Of a stretch of 64,000 nucleotides of DNA, positions 25,847 to 37,190 are shown piece after piece. The position numbers were made by a program, and so were the translations under genes. Numbering within the stretch: position 1 is the first letter of the stretch; every line of letters starts with the position of its first letter. Origin of the DNA: Argentina anserina (lineage: Eukaryota > Streptophyta > Magnoliopsida > Rosales > Rosaceae). The notes under the pieces are model-generated. The model had not been told where the DNA came from. It saw only the letters and a list, made by a program, of their open reading frames with translations, and did not search any database. The stretch lies in the NCBI RefSeq assembly GCF_933775445.1, contig NW_026089480.1, positions 345,842-409,841 of the forward strand, given 5' to 3'.

Positions 25847-27411
25847 TGATGAGTGCTCGATTACTCGACATCAATATTTAACCCTGAACACATCATAGTA
25901 GTATAAAGCAAGAGGGTATCGTTCACAAACCGGGGATCCAGCCAGGGCTTAGGATCATAACACTTACACGAATTCATAAAGGGTTTAAGGTTTGATATAG
26001 ATTTTGGATTGAATCATAAAAACAGTAAATAAAACCTAAACTAATATATACATGTGATCAACCAACCAACACATAAACAATCACCAAAACAACTCACATA
26101 GAGGGAATCGAAACTAAGTTCTACAACTTCTTATTGAATCATGCCGAGACTATGTAATGAGCAACCAAGGATGGATCATGCATTTAGGGTTCTAAGCAGT
26201 AACCTAAACACATAGACACTTAACACATTCGATCAAAACCAAGCAGCCATAATCGAAATTCTAACATGTTCATCTTAATCATGTAATTCCAAAGCCATGC
26301 ACATTGAATTCATCAAGTATGTCACTTACTTAACTAACAACCATGCAAATCGAAAATCACATAAACAAGAATAAACATGTTCTTAGCATAAGTCTTTAAT
26401 CCAACAACCTAAATATCATGCTACAAGCATAGTCATAACACATAGAAATCGAAAATTGATCATACATACATTCGGCAGAAACCAAAAACAGAAATTCATA
26501 AAACCAAAACAATTTTCGAATCATCTATATAAATTGAATCAAGTAGCTCTTTCATAGACAAAATTAATACAAGATTACTCTAAACAAATTGCAAGCTTCA
26601 TCCAAGCACAAGAATAAAACCAAAACCGAATTTAAACAAGAGTGAATCATGGTTACACTTTATAAATCAAGCAATCCACAAGTGTAGCCGAGACTTCTGT
26701 GGATGAAACCTTCTTCACAAGCGTGTTTGAAGGCTATTGATAGGTGAGGAATGGTGGAATCGGTTTTAGGATTTCTTGGAATGATGAAGGATGAATTCGG
26801 CAGAGCTATGGCTGTGTTTGTGTATAGGCTGATGATGTTGCTGAATGGAGAGGCCGGCCTCTATATATAGAGGTCTAGGAAGCTTTCTTGCATGCCAAAA
26901 GGAAATAGAATCCAATTGGGAAACTGAAATCCTCTTTGTTATGGATTTGATTTATGTACTCCATATCCAACTTGATGTAGGAAACCAAGTCCAATAGGGA
27001 GATCTCTAAAGGGCAGCTCGGCAATCTCTTGGTCCAACTAGGAGTAGCTAGGCCGGCCTCCTCTTCCCCTTCTTCAACTCGGATATGATTTCCTTGTTCA
27101 ACTAGGAATGCAACTCGGCAACTCTCCTTTTTTTCCAAATATGATTTGTCTTTCCTGAAAAGAAATCGTCGAGTAAGGAATAGGAAAGAATGAAAATAGG
27201 AAAGTAGAATCCTAGTCGAGTAAGGAATCCTAGCTCAATCAGGAGTTCTAACACTTAGCACAATTTCATCATCAAATCATCTAGAATCGAAATAGCTCTA
27301 CTTCAAACATACATATGACAAATATGAACCTAAAACAACTAAATAAGAAGTAACAAAGCATAAGAATAGGGCATATATACATTAAGAACGTCACACTTTG
27401 TGCTCCTATCA
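25847..27411 (-). repeat. Element C 3' LTR (left copy)
   Basis: This 1565-bp LTR starts tgatgagtgctcg and ends gtgctcctatca. It has the same length as the right LTR, and I find one substitution between them (cttctgtgg near 26698 versus cttctatgg near 44302). A TATA box lies at 26862-26870 on the minus strand. Short repeated blocks of the gtaaggaat...aatcctag type at about 27165-27250 sit in U3, upstream of the TATA box on the minus strand. An 87-codon open frame at 26875-27138 is present in both LTRs and looks incidental. Confidence 0.95.
26862..26870 (-). promoter_or_regulatory. TATA box of element C 3' LTR
   Basis: The sequence tatatatag lies within the near-palindrome cctctatatatagagg. 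It is in the same context as the boxes at 44466-44474, 29401-29409, 35152-35160 and 45205-45213. The position fits a minus-strand U3/R boundary. Confidence 0.65.
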
Positions 27412-27427
27412 ACAACCCCACACTTAG
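27412..27427 (-). other. Element C polypurine tract
   Basis: The plus strand acaaccccacacttag next to the left LTR gives AAGTGTGGGGTTGT on the minus strand, directly before the 3' LTR. It is nearly identical to the tracts of A and D. Confidence 0.85.
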
Positions 27428-28355
27428 ACTTTGCTAGTCCCTTAGCAAACACTAAAAAGGGAAATCAAGACAGAAAACAAAATCAATATACTAACACTAA
27501 CGACACAACACTAATGCCTTTAACATTTTGTCTCAGAGATCTTCAAACTCATAGCATCTAGAATAACACTCAATCGAAATAGATAAGATGAATTCAATGG
27601 TTAATAAACATGAAATTTCGTTTAACAAGTAAGACATGGCAGAAACAAAGGTGAAATTAAGCTCAACATGTTCAAAACAAGTTCAAATTCAACTCACATA
27701 GGATATGCACTCCAAATCTTTTCTCTCAAGAACATGGCATATGCTTAAAAGCTTTTCACACACAAGAGTTATGAACATAGTGATATCGAAAACCTCATGA
27801 AAGATACCAATCATATGCACAAATGAACCCAAACCATAAGCTTACTTATGAAACAAACTCCACACATCAAGAGCTACTCATTTTAAGAATCATGCGGATC
27901 TTTAGAGAATGGATGGGTTAGGCTCGGCATGGATATATTTTCAAGGTAAAGGAATCACAAAGGTCATCCTTAAGACTTAGCAGAGCAAAACATCCACCTT
28001 ATGTCGCCATACTCCATAAAACAAGGGCCAAATATCGTCATGTTGGACCCATTCTTCCCTTTAAACATTGTGAAAACGAACAAAGGCTAAAGTATAACAT
28101 TATTGAGCCTTCAACAAATACATCACAACTCCAAATTCACAAAAATAACATGTATGTATGCCGAGATCTTTCATCATTCTTTTCTCTCTCATTTTTTCCT
28201 TTTCTTGCCGTGCCGTGTATGTATCTTTTCTTTTCTGTTTCTCACGGCATCAACACATTTTTCCTCTCTTTTCATACTCTTTTCACGGCATAACATACGA
28301 TAGCATAACCCCACACTTGAATCCAATCATCACTCCATATTAACACCAAGAATCG
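27428..28355 (-). other. Element C 3' untranslated region, distal part
   Basis: About 930 bp without a gene. It resembles the region inside the left LTRs of A and D: shared strings include actcatttta-agaatcat near 27890 and cttagcagagcaa near 27977. A T/C-rich tract with gccgtg/cacggcat flanks lies at 28180-28285. A second PPT-like aaccccacacttga is at 28307-28320. The region ends at the D insertion site and continues at 36313. Confidence 0.85.
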
Positions 28356-28360
28356 GCTCT
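28356..28360. repeat. Target-site duplication of element D, left
   Basis: GCTCT before tgatcgattc, repeated at 36308-36312 after the right LTR. The continuous form tagctctgccaagcc survives inside D itself near 31502, showing where in the family's 3' region the insertion fell. Confidence 0.95.
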
Positions 28361-29400
28361 TGATCGATTCGATTACTCGAGATCAATATTAACCCTCTAA
28401 GCATCGTTAGTAGTATAAAGCAAGAGGGTATCGTTCACAAACCGGGGATCCAACCAGGGTAAAGAATCACAAACATTTAACAACGAATTCATAAGAGTTT
28501 AAAAGATTTGAGATATATTTCGATTCAAACATAAAAATAAATCATAAACTAATATATACATGTGATCAACCAACCAACACATAAACATCACCAAACAAAT
28601 CGTCACAAGTAGCTTCAAAATCATAATCTCATCCTATGCAAACACCGAGCCTTAGCGGACAAGTATTGAGTGAACAAACAACAACCTAATGCCGAACTAG
28701 GTTACTTAGCGCATCCCTAACTCGAAACATGGCCTTGTAATCCTATCTTAGCGCTTAGAAATTACAAGATAACATGTCTTTCTCAATCTTACCACTTCAT
28801 TGATTCATCTCTTATCTAATTACTTAGCGCATCTTAGATAACAAACGGATCATGGTTAATTCCTAGTGATTACTAACAAGTCAAGCATGTCACTTACTTT
28901 AACAAGTTATCAAAAACACTTAAGAATCCTATATGCAAAACTAACTTAGCGCCTTGAATCACATATAGTTAACGCCCAAGAAAGAGAATCATTAAATCAT
29001 TGAATTATAAACTCACGACATCTACATAGAAATCATAGAAAACAAAATCAGAACTACTTTATAACATCTTGCAAAATCGTAAACTACATGAGAGTATTCC
29101 ACAAATTCGGAACTAGCCAAAAACATAAACACAACATCACACAAAGAATCCAAACCGAAAACATAAGTGTGAAGAAGTAACGAGTTACACTTTGTAAATC
29201 TCCTTAGCGGTATCAAAACAAGGCAGCACGGCTTCAACTTGAATGGCAATCCGAGGCGTAGCGCTTTGGATCGAATGGAATGAAGGGAAGATGGTGTTTT
29301 CGCCTTGAATGGCTTTGAGGATTATGAGTAGTGTTTAAGGCAGAGCTTTGGCTAGTCTTGTGAGCAAGGTTGATGATCATTTTATGTGGAAATGAGGTGC

Positions 29401-29409
29401 TATATATAG
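29401..29409 (-). promoter_or_regulatory. TATA box of element D 3' LTR
   Basis: The sequence tatatatag is followed by aggaag, the same as in the right copy at 35152-35160. Confidence 0.62.
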
Positions 29410-29824
29410 AGGAAGAAACCCAAGGGAGGATGGCCACAAAGTCCACAAAGTTGAAACCAAATTGGTTGAGGTTTCCTAGATTCGGCAGATCTGACCTTTG
29501 TCCCTTGTTGTGGCCATAACTTTCTCTAGAAAATAGATATTGAGATGATTCCAACTGGTAATTTCAACTAGACTTCCATGGCTTTTCATCCATATATCAT
29601 TCACTTTCTCAATCATTCTGAGCTGTCCAGGGGAGCTCGTCAAATTTGGATGACCTGCAGTGCCAGAATTCTGATTTCTATAAGGATTGCATATCTTTTG
29701 CATTAATTGCATATCTTCTTCCTCCTTTAATGCTGATTTCTTTTGCACAAATTTCTTCATTTGAATTAAGGAGGCAGCAAAAGTCTTATTTGTTGCAGCC
29801 ATGTTTGATTTTTCTTAGCTCTCC

Positions 29825-29905
29825 TCATTAAATTTGCTGCATGCCTTCTTTGACTTTCTTGCCTCTTCTCATTTAATTTGCTGCATGCCTTCTTTGACAT
29901 TCTTT
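29825..29905. repeat. Short tandem duplication in the D LTR
   Basis: The string atttgctgcatgccttcttt occurs twice, about 48 bp apart, with catt/ttcattt-type joins. It is present in both D LTRs (35580-35655 in the right copy), so it predates this insertion. Confidence 0.8.
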
Positions 29906-30557
29906 GGTGCAGGGATTTATGGAGATTCTGATCATATTTGTGCTCTATATGCAGGACAAACAAGGTCCCAAGTTTCCCTCATAGCTCTTGGATCAAAAGC
30001 AAATCAATGGCTGAGATAATTCCGCCGAGTTCATTGGACCTCCGATCAATGATTCAGTCATATCTCTCTGTAGGAATAAGATATTGATTTGATTCCAAAT
30101 CCTACAGAAACTAGACTCAAATACCTTTATTTTCATATAAAGTAGGTCTTCTAACTCGATCGGAGCTATCCAGGGGAGCCCGTCGAAGTTGGACTATGAA
30201 TATTGACAGCATTTTGATTCTTGAATGGATTGGGCTTTTAAGTGTATTTTCTTCTCTTTCCTTGTGGAACTAGGATTGCTTTCCTTCTCCAACATGGATT
30301 TGTATTTCCTAATAAGAATAAGTATGTTAGAAACAAAGAAATATGAAAGGATGAATCCTACTCGAACAAGGAATCATATCTCAACAAGGATTATTAACAC
30401 TTAGCACGATTTCATCATCAATTCATTCATAATTGATATAAGCTCTACCTAGACACTTATTCATACAAAATAAACTAAAACATACTAAATAAGAGGTAAC
30501 AAAGAGTAAGAATAGGGCATAAACGCATTAAGAACGTCACACTTTGTGCTCCTATCA

Positions 30558-30573
30558 ACAACCCCACACTTAA
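30558..30573 (-). other. Element D polypurine tract
   Basis: The plus strand acaaccccacacttaa adjoins the left LTR, giving TTAAGTGTGGGGTTGT on the minus strand. Confidence 0.85.
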
Positions 30574-32082
30574 GCTTTGCTAGTCCCTTAGCAAACACTA
30601 GAAAAGGGAAACAAAAACATAAAACAAAAATCAAAACAACTAAACTAATGACTCAACTATAATGCCTTCAACATTTTGTCTCAAAGATCTTCAAACTCAT
30701 AGCATCAAGAATAACACTTAATCGAAATAGATAGAATGAATTCAATGGTTAATAAACATGAGATCTCGCAAAACAAGTAAGACAATGCAGAAAACATAGG
30801 TGATATTAAGCTCGACATGTTCAAAATAAGTTCAAATTCAACTCACAAGGGATATGCACTCCGAATCTTTTCTCTCAAGAACATGGCATATGCTTAAAAG
30901 CTTTTCACACATAAGAGTTAAGAACACATAGTAAATTCGAAAACCTCATGAAAGATACCAATCATATGCACAAATGAACCAAAACCATATGCTTACTCAT
31001 GAAACAAACTCCACAGATCAAGAGCTACTCATTTTAAGAATCATGCGGATCTTTATAAAAGGTAGGCTTAGGCTCGGTAAGGATATCATTTTTCAGGGAA
31101 AAGGAATCACAAAGGTCATCCTTAAGACTTAGCAGAGCAATAATCATCCACCTTATGTCGCCATACTTCATAAAACAAGGGCCAATTTTCATCATGTTGA
31201 ACCCATTCTTCACTCTAAACATTGTGAAAATGGACAAAGGCTAAAGTACAACATTATTGAGCCTTCAACAAATACATCACAACTCCAAATTCACATCAAA
31301 ACATAGCTATGCCGTAACTTCTTACATCTCTTTCTTTTTCTATCTTTTTTTTTTCTAACCGTGTATATATCTTTTTCTTTTCTTTTTCTCACACGGCATC
31401 TTTCATTTTTTTCTTTTCACCATTTTCATACGGCACAAATAAATACATAGCATAACCCCACACTTGAATCGAATCATCACTCCATATTTACATCAAATAT
31501 TAGCTCTGCCAAGCCTCGAGAACAAGGTAGAGATATAACTATACTAAGCAAGGATATTAACATGTTAGTGATGAATAAAAGGTTTAACGTAGGCTCAAAT
31601 GGGTTAATACTAAGGTGTCCCAAGCAGGGTACAAATAAGGCATACGGCTTTTTGGTTTAAGTGGTGGAATCCTAAAAAGATCCAACAATCATTTTCAAAA
31701 TCAGAGTATATTATGACATAAAGCTTCGAAAGTTTCACAAAGTAAGTTCTAGCATTCTCTAGTTCATTGCAATTCTATGGCATATGAATTGATCAAAATA
31801 GATGTAATGAGGTTATATAGCCAATAAACGATAGATTAAACTCTCCAAAGAAAGGCACATATATGGCTCGAAACTCACATAGGTTACATGAATTCAAACA
31901 AGTAGGGAACATGCTCATTATGTACCTAAGCTTCAAAATCCTCATCTATTACATGTTCGTACAATTTCTACACATCGATTAACCATCAAATAGCAATTAA
32001 GTTCAATTCAATATTGTGATCATCTATCAACCATAAATTCAGAGATCAACTCATCATAGACAGTTAAAGGCATACCTATGAC

Positions 32083-32113
<31 letters not shown>

Positions 32114-32185
32114 AAAAATACAAAAAATTATTTTTTTTGATTTTATGACTCTAACATGTAAACCTTCCCCCACACTCGAATAATG

Positions 32186-32199
32186 CATTGTCCTCAATG
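32186..32199 (-). promoter_or_regulatory. Conserved stem-loop of element D
   Basis: The plus strand reads cattg, tcct, caatg: a 5-bp stem and 4-base loop, next to cccccacact (32167-32176). It is the shortened form of the stem-loops in A and C. Confidence 0.6.
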
Positions 32200-33554
32200 A
32201 ATGTCAAAATAAATAATGCAATGAAAGACAAAAGCATAGGGGAAAGAAACAAAGACACAAAAATAAAAACAGGAGAAAAAGATGAGAAATGCTCCCCCAT
32301 GACGCGGTCCAACAGCTTGCATTCCATGCATCATAACGTTTGAAAATAATCTCCGATCAGTAAGACAACAGTGGGAATTGAAAGCTAATGTTTCTAGCTT
32401 TCCAAGCATATAAAGTACGTTTGCTAACTCCAAATGAGGAGAAAGTTATGCCCCTGAAAATTTGTCACGAAAAACAGTTTCATAGAATCAAAAACTGGAA
32501 TGACCTTTACCTCTTTATACCTGATTTCCGTTGACTTAAACAGCCGGAATGGACATGTGGCTTGAATAAAAGTTGAAGATAACACAACAAGCTTTCAATC
32601 CATATATGGCACGACTGCCCAGTTAGGTCGGAAGTGCTCCATGTTTTGCTGTTTCCGGACTGCAACTGCACGAGTTCTGAATTTCTGACACGACCTTGCT
32701 GCCTTTGTTTCCATATAAAGTAAATATTCAAACTCTCTTTGAGCTAGGAGATACAGTCTGCCGAAGTCGACGGACTGTTTCTGCCAGATTCTGTTGAACG
32801 AAAATTTTTGGATCTTCTTCATGTTTTCTCGAAAACTAACCTACACACACACAAAAAAAATCAAAAAGAACAAAAACAATAACCAAATAAAGAGTAATGA
32901 GTAAAAAAATCAAAATTGGGTTGCCTCCCAACAAGCGCTTTAATTTAAAGTCTAATAGCTTAGACCAAGTTTTCCTTTCAATCATTTTGTAGGTGACACA
33001 TTATGGGGTTTCTCCTCCGCCATTTTGTTGTCCAACCTTGTAGTATATTTTTGAGCTCATTGTTGGTCACTTCACTATAAATCTGTAGAATCTCAATTAA
33101 AATCATTAGTGAAAGTGAGAACTTACCAAACATAACATAGGACGTGAGGTCCTTAAGAGATTATGTTCCTCTAGCCATATGATATTCCGTGGAATTTAAA
33201 ATGCAACATGAATGAGATGCAAAATGAATGCAATGAGAATAAATAATGAAGATGCAATGCAAAAGTTAGAGAATAACAATTAGGAAGTCATTGGTATATA
33301 CAAGTCACACACATGTCAAAAGTCATTAAATTATAATAAGCACATGTTAAGGGAAAAAAAACTAGCTTAACAACTAATCCAACATATTGTCAAATCTTAT
33401 GTTTAAGTTCGCTTTAATTTCTCAACTAAATAAACCTAAAAAGTACACACAATTACAATTATTATATGTCAATTTTTTTTACAAGTTACTTTTCAATAGA
33501 TTTCATGCTTTAACATCCTTAAGTTGTTATTCAAACAATTAAATCATCGATTGA

Positions 33555-33960
33555 TTCTAAGTTGTAAACAAAAGTGGACGTGCGGCCTAAGTATGGATGC
33601 CTAGACACAAATTTGAATCGTTGTTTCAGAAGGCCGGATAGCTAATTCAGAGATAGTGAACATGGTAGGACTCATTTGTTGAACTACGGAGGGCAAGCCC
33701 CCTATCGACTCCATCACCGAGATGTATGTCAGTCAATAGTTCTCTGAGATCCAATTTTGGTCCCATGCACCAGGGTAATGAAAGAGTGTGCCCCTTACTC
33801 AGCTGGAAACAAACTTGGGTGTTAGACAAATCTCCAAGTGTTAATAAAAGCCGCCCTCAACCTCATGCAAAAAATTTGGAAGAAAACATAAGGGGTTAAG
33901 GCTAATATTAACAAAAGGGACTTTACCTATTCCGTTCGATTTACAACCTACAACAATCAT
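33555..33960 (-). promoter_or_regulatory. Conserved leader block of element D
   Basis: This block shares long stretches with C (42895-43310), for example gtggacgtgc, atcgactccatcaccgag, ccccttactcagctgga and aaagggactttacctattcc, and more weakly with A. No open frame is preserved between the three, so conservation is at the nucleic-acid level. Confidence 0.78.
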
Positions 33961-34093
33961 TCATTCAATCATAAAAAATAATAACCTAAGATAAAATTAC
34001 TATATGTTAGAACAAAGTAAGAAAATAATATACAAATTTACAATATGAACAGTGAATTCGAAATTAAATGGTTAGAGATCCAAAGAGATGGAT

Positions 34094-34110
34094 CCCCGGC
34101 AACGGCGCCA
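34094..34110 (-). other. Element D primer-binding site (tRNA-Asp type)
   Basis: The plus strand CCCCGGCAACGGCGCCA lies two bases from the right LTR at 34113. It is identical to the sites of A and C. Confidence 0.88.
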
Positions 34111-34112
34111 TT

Positions 34113-36307
34113 TGATCGATTCGATTACTCGAGATCAATATTAACCCTCTAAGCATCGTTAGTAGTATAAAGCAAGAGGGTATCGTTCACAAACCGGGGA
34201 TCCAACCAGGGTAAAGAATCACAAACATTTAACAACAAATTCATAAGAGTTTAAAAGATTTGAGATATATTTCGATTCAAACATAAAAATAAATCATAAA
34301 CTAATATATACATGTGATCAACCAACCAACACATAAACATCACCAAACAAATCGTCACAAGTAGCTTCAAAATCATAATCTCATCCTATGCAAACACCGA
34401 GCCTTAGCGGACAAGTATTGAGTGAACAAACAACAACCTAATGCCGAACTAGGTTACTTAGCGCATCCCTAACTCGAAACATGGCCTTGTAATCCTATCT
34501 TAGCGCTTAGAAATTACAAGATAACATGTCTTTCTCAATCTTACCACTTCATTGATTCATCTCTTATCTAATTACTTAGCGCATCTTAGATAACAAACGA
34601 TCATGGTTAATTCCTAGTGATTACTAACAAGTCAAGCATGTCACTTACTTTAACAAGTTATCAAAAACACTTAAGAATCCTATATGCAAAACTAACTTAG
34701 CGCCTTGAATCACATATAGTTAACGCCCAAGAAAGAGAATCATTAAATCATTGAATTATAAACTCACGACATCTACATAGAAATCATAGAAAACAAAATC
34801 AGAACTACTTTATAACATCTTGCAAAATCGTAAACTACATGAGAGTATTCCACAAATTCGGAACTAGCCAAAAACATAAACACAACATCACACAAAGAAT
34901 CCAAACCGAAAACATAAGTGTGAAGAAGTAACGAGTTACACTTTGTAAATCTCCTTAGCGGTATCAAAACAAGGCAGCACGGCTTCAACTTGAATGGCAA
35001 TCCGAGGCGTAGCGCTTTGGATCGAATGGAATGAAGGGAAGATGGTGTTTTCGCCTTGAATGGCTTTGAGGATTATGAGTAGTGTTTAAGGCAGAGCTTT
35101 GGCTAGTCTTGTGAGCAAGGTTGATGATCATTTTATGTGGAAATGAGGTGCTATATATAGAGGAAGAAACCCAAGGGAGGATGGCCACAAAGTCCACACA
35201 GTTGAAACCAAATTGGTTGAGGTTTCCTAGATTCGGCAGATCTGACCTTTGTCCCTTGTTGTGGCCATAACTTTCTCTAGAAAATAGATATTGAGATGAT
35301 TCCAACTGGTAATTTCAACTAGACTTCCATGGCTTTTCATCCATATATCATTCACTTTCTCAATCATTCTGAGCTGTCCAGGGGAGCTCGTCAAATTTGG
35401 ATGACCTGCAGTGCCAGAATTCTGATTTCTATAAGGATTGCATATCTTTTGCATTAATTGCATATCTTCTTCCTCCTTTAATGCTGATTTCTTTTGCACA
35501 AATTTCTTCATTTGAATTAAGGAGGCAGCAAAAGTCTTATTTGTTGCAGCCATGTTTGATTTTTCTTAGCTCTCCTCATTAAATTTGCTGCATGCCTTCT
35601 TTGACTTTCTTGCCTCTTCTCATTTAATTTGCTGCATGCCTTCTTTGACATTCTTTGGTGCAGGGATTTATGGAGATTCTGATCATATTTGTGCTCTATA
35701 TGCAGGACAAACAAGGTCCCAAGTTTCCCTCATAGCCCTTGGATCAAAAGCAAATCAATGGCTGAGATAATTCCGCCGAGTTCATTGGACCTCCGATCAA
35801 TGATTCAGTCATATCTCTCTGTAGGAATAAGATATTGATTTATTCCAAATCCTACAGAAACTAGACTCAAATACCTTTATTTTCATATAAAGTAGGTCTT
35901 CTAACTCGATCGGAGCTATCCAGGGGAGCCCGTCGAAGTTGGACTATGAATATTGACAGCATTTTGATTCTTGAATGGATTGGGCTTTTAAGTGTATTTT
36001 CTTCTCTTTCCTTGTGGAACTAGGATTGCTTTCCTTCTCCAACATGGATTTGTATTTCCTAATAAGAATAAGTATGTTAGAAACAAAGAAATACGAAAGG
36101 ATGAATCCTACTTGAACAAGGAATCATATCTCAACAAGGATTATTAACACTTAGCACGATTTCATCATCAATTCATTCATAATTGATATAAGCTCTACCT
36201 AGACACTTATTCATACAAAATAAACTAAAACATACTAAATAAGAGGTAACAAAGAGTAAGAATAGGGCATAAACGCATTAAGAACGTCACACTTTGTGCT
36301 CCTATCA
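34113..36307 (-). repeat. Element D 5' LTR (right copy)
   Basis: This 2195-bp LTR runs from tgatcgattc to ctcctatca. Two single-base deletions relative to the left copy (acaaacgatc near 34597 and gatttattcc near 35840) account for the length difference. Confidence 0.95.
35152..35160 (-). promoter_or_regulatory. TATA box of element D 5' LTR
   Basis: The sequence tatatatag sits in the same context as the left copy. In the 5' LTR it is the candidate promoter for the full-length D transcript. Confidence 0.62.
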
Positions 36308-36312
36308 GCTCT
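36308..36312. repeat. Target-site duplication of element D, right
   Basis: GCTCT directly after ctcctatca, matching 28356-28360. The sequence then continues as gccaagcctc, the natural sequel in the family's 3' region. Confidence 0.95.
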
Positions 36313-37190
36313 GCCAAGCCTCAAAGACAAGGTAGAGATATAACTATACTAAGCAAGGATATAACATGTTGGTAATGAAAGAAAAGCCTTAACTTAGGCT
36401 CAAAGGGGTTAACACTAAGGTGTCCCAAGCAGGGCTCAAAATAGGGATATACGGCTTTTTGGCTTAAGGTGGTGGAAATCCTAAAAAGATCCAACAATCC
36501 TTTTCAAAATCAGAGTATATTATGACATAAAGCTTCGAAAGTTTCACAAAGTAAGTTCTAGCATTCTCTAGTTCATTGCAATTCTATGGCATATGAATTG
36601 ATCAAAATAGATGTAATGAGGTTATAAAGCCAAGAAACGATAGAATAAACTCTCCAAAGAAAGGCACAAGTATATGGCTCGAATCTCACATAGGTTACAT
36701 GAATCAAACAAGTAAAGAACATGCTCATTCTGTACCTAAGTTTCAAATTCCTCATCTACTACATGTTCGTACAAAATCTACACATCGATTAACCATCAAA
36801 TAACAATGAAGTTCATTCCAATATCATGATCATCTATCAACCATAAATTCAAAGATCAACTCATCCTAGACAGTCAAAGGCATACCTAGGACTCAAAACA
36901 AAAACAAAACAAGTTAACAACTTAAAAATCGAAAAACAGAACCAAAATGACACTAGAAATCGGAAATCAAAATCAAAACAACAAAATTGAAACACATAAG
37001 CATCAAACACTAGAATTCAACGAATGATGTATACCCCACCCCACACTTAAAACTTACATTGCCCTCAATGTACAATATGATAAGCAACGAAAATTAGAAA
37101 GAGTTAAGGGGTAAGAAAATGCAAACACTCGTTGATGGCTCCTTCATTGGCTTAAGTTTAGAGTCTATAGCCTAGACTATCCTCAAATCA
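36313..37190 (-). other. Element C 3' untranslated region, pol-proximal part
   Basis: About 880 bp between the pol stop and the D insertion, with no gene. It aligns with 31507-32200 of D. An A-rich stretch lies at 36895-37010. A PPT-like ccaccccacacttaa is at 37037-37050 and a stem-loop at 37055-37072. Athila relatives often carry an env-like frame after pol; none is visible here or in the distal part at 27428-28355. Confidence 0.85.
37055..37072 (-). promoter_or_regulatory. Conserved stem-loop of element C
   Basis: The plus strand reads tacattg, ccct, caatgta: a perfect 7-bp stem with a 4-base loop, about 120 bp past the pol stop in the transcript direction and just before AAGTGTGGGG. It is shared with A and D. 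Confidence 0.7.

Larger units (their letters stand above)
28361..30557 (-). repeat. Element D 3' LTR (left copy)
   Basis: This 2197-bp LTR begins tgatcgattc and ends gtgctcctatca. It differs from the right copy by five substitutions and two one-base indels that I could find (near 28485, 28849, 29438, 29981, 30096, 30343 and 30364). The minus-strand TATA box is at 29401-29409. It contains a short tandem duplication at 29825-29905 and two diverged copies of a block with tccaggggagc at about 29510-29660 and 30050-30200. Confidence 0.95.
30574..34093 (-). other. Element D interior, non-coding
   Basis: About 3.5 kb with no credible gene. The segment 30574-32200 follows the 3' region of C, including the T/C-rich tract at about 31320-31430, the PPT-like aaccccacacttga at 31454 and the short stem-loop at 32186-32199. 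The segment 32280-32840 has no counterpart in C and A that I can see. The segment 32918-33000 carries gggttgcctccca and a following stretch shared with A. The segment 33555-33960 is the shared leader. Short open frames at 32194-32822 are not supported. Confidence 0.85.
28361..36307 (-). mobile_element. Element D: non-autonomous LTR retrotransposon nested in C
   Basis: A 7947-bp element with LTRs of 2197 and 2195 bp, a tRNA-Asp primer site at 34094-34110 and a polypurine tract at 30558, lying on the minus strand. GCTCT duplications flank it. The 3.5-kb interior has no gag-pol. Its left 1.6 kb aligns with the 3' region of C and its right 0.5 kb with the leader of C, while about 1.3 kb in the middle has no match to C. 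The LTR ends also resemble those of C. D is thus a relative that lost its coding region and would rely on proteins made by another copy. Confidence 0.95.

Noticed and set aside
26875..27138. 87-codon open frame in the C LTR (also 44479-44742)
   Set aside because: It is in the U3 region, with no recognisable domain, and is explained by LTR duplication.
29234..29802. 106- and 108-codon open frames in the D LTR (also at 34985-35553)
   Set aside because: They lie in LTR DNA upstream and downstream of the TATA box, overlap one another and resemble no known protein. Their presence in both LTRs only reflects LTR identity.
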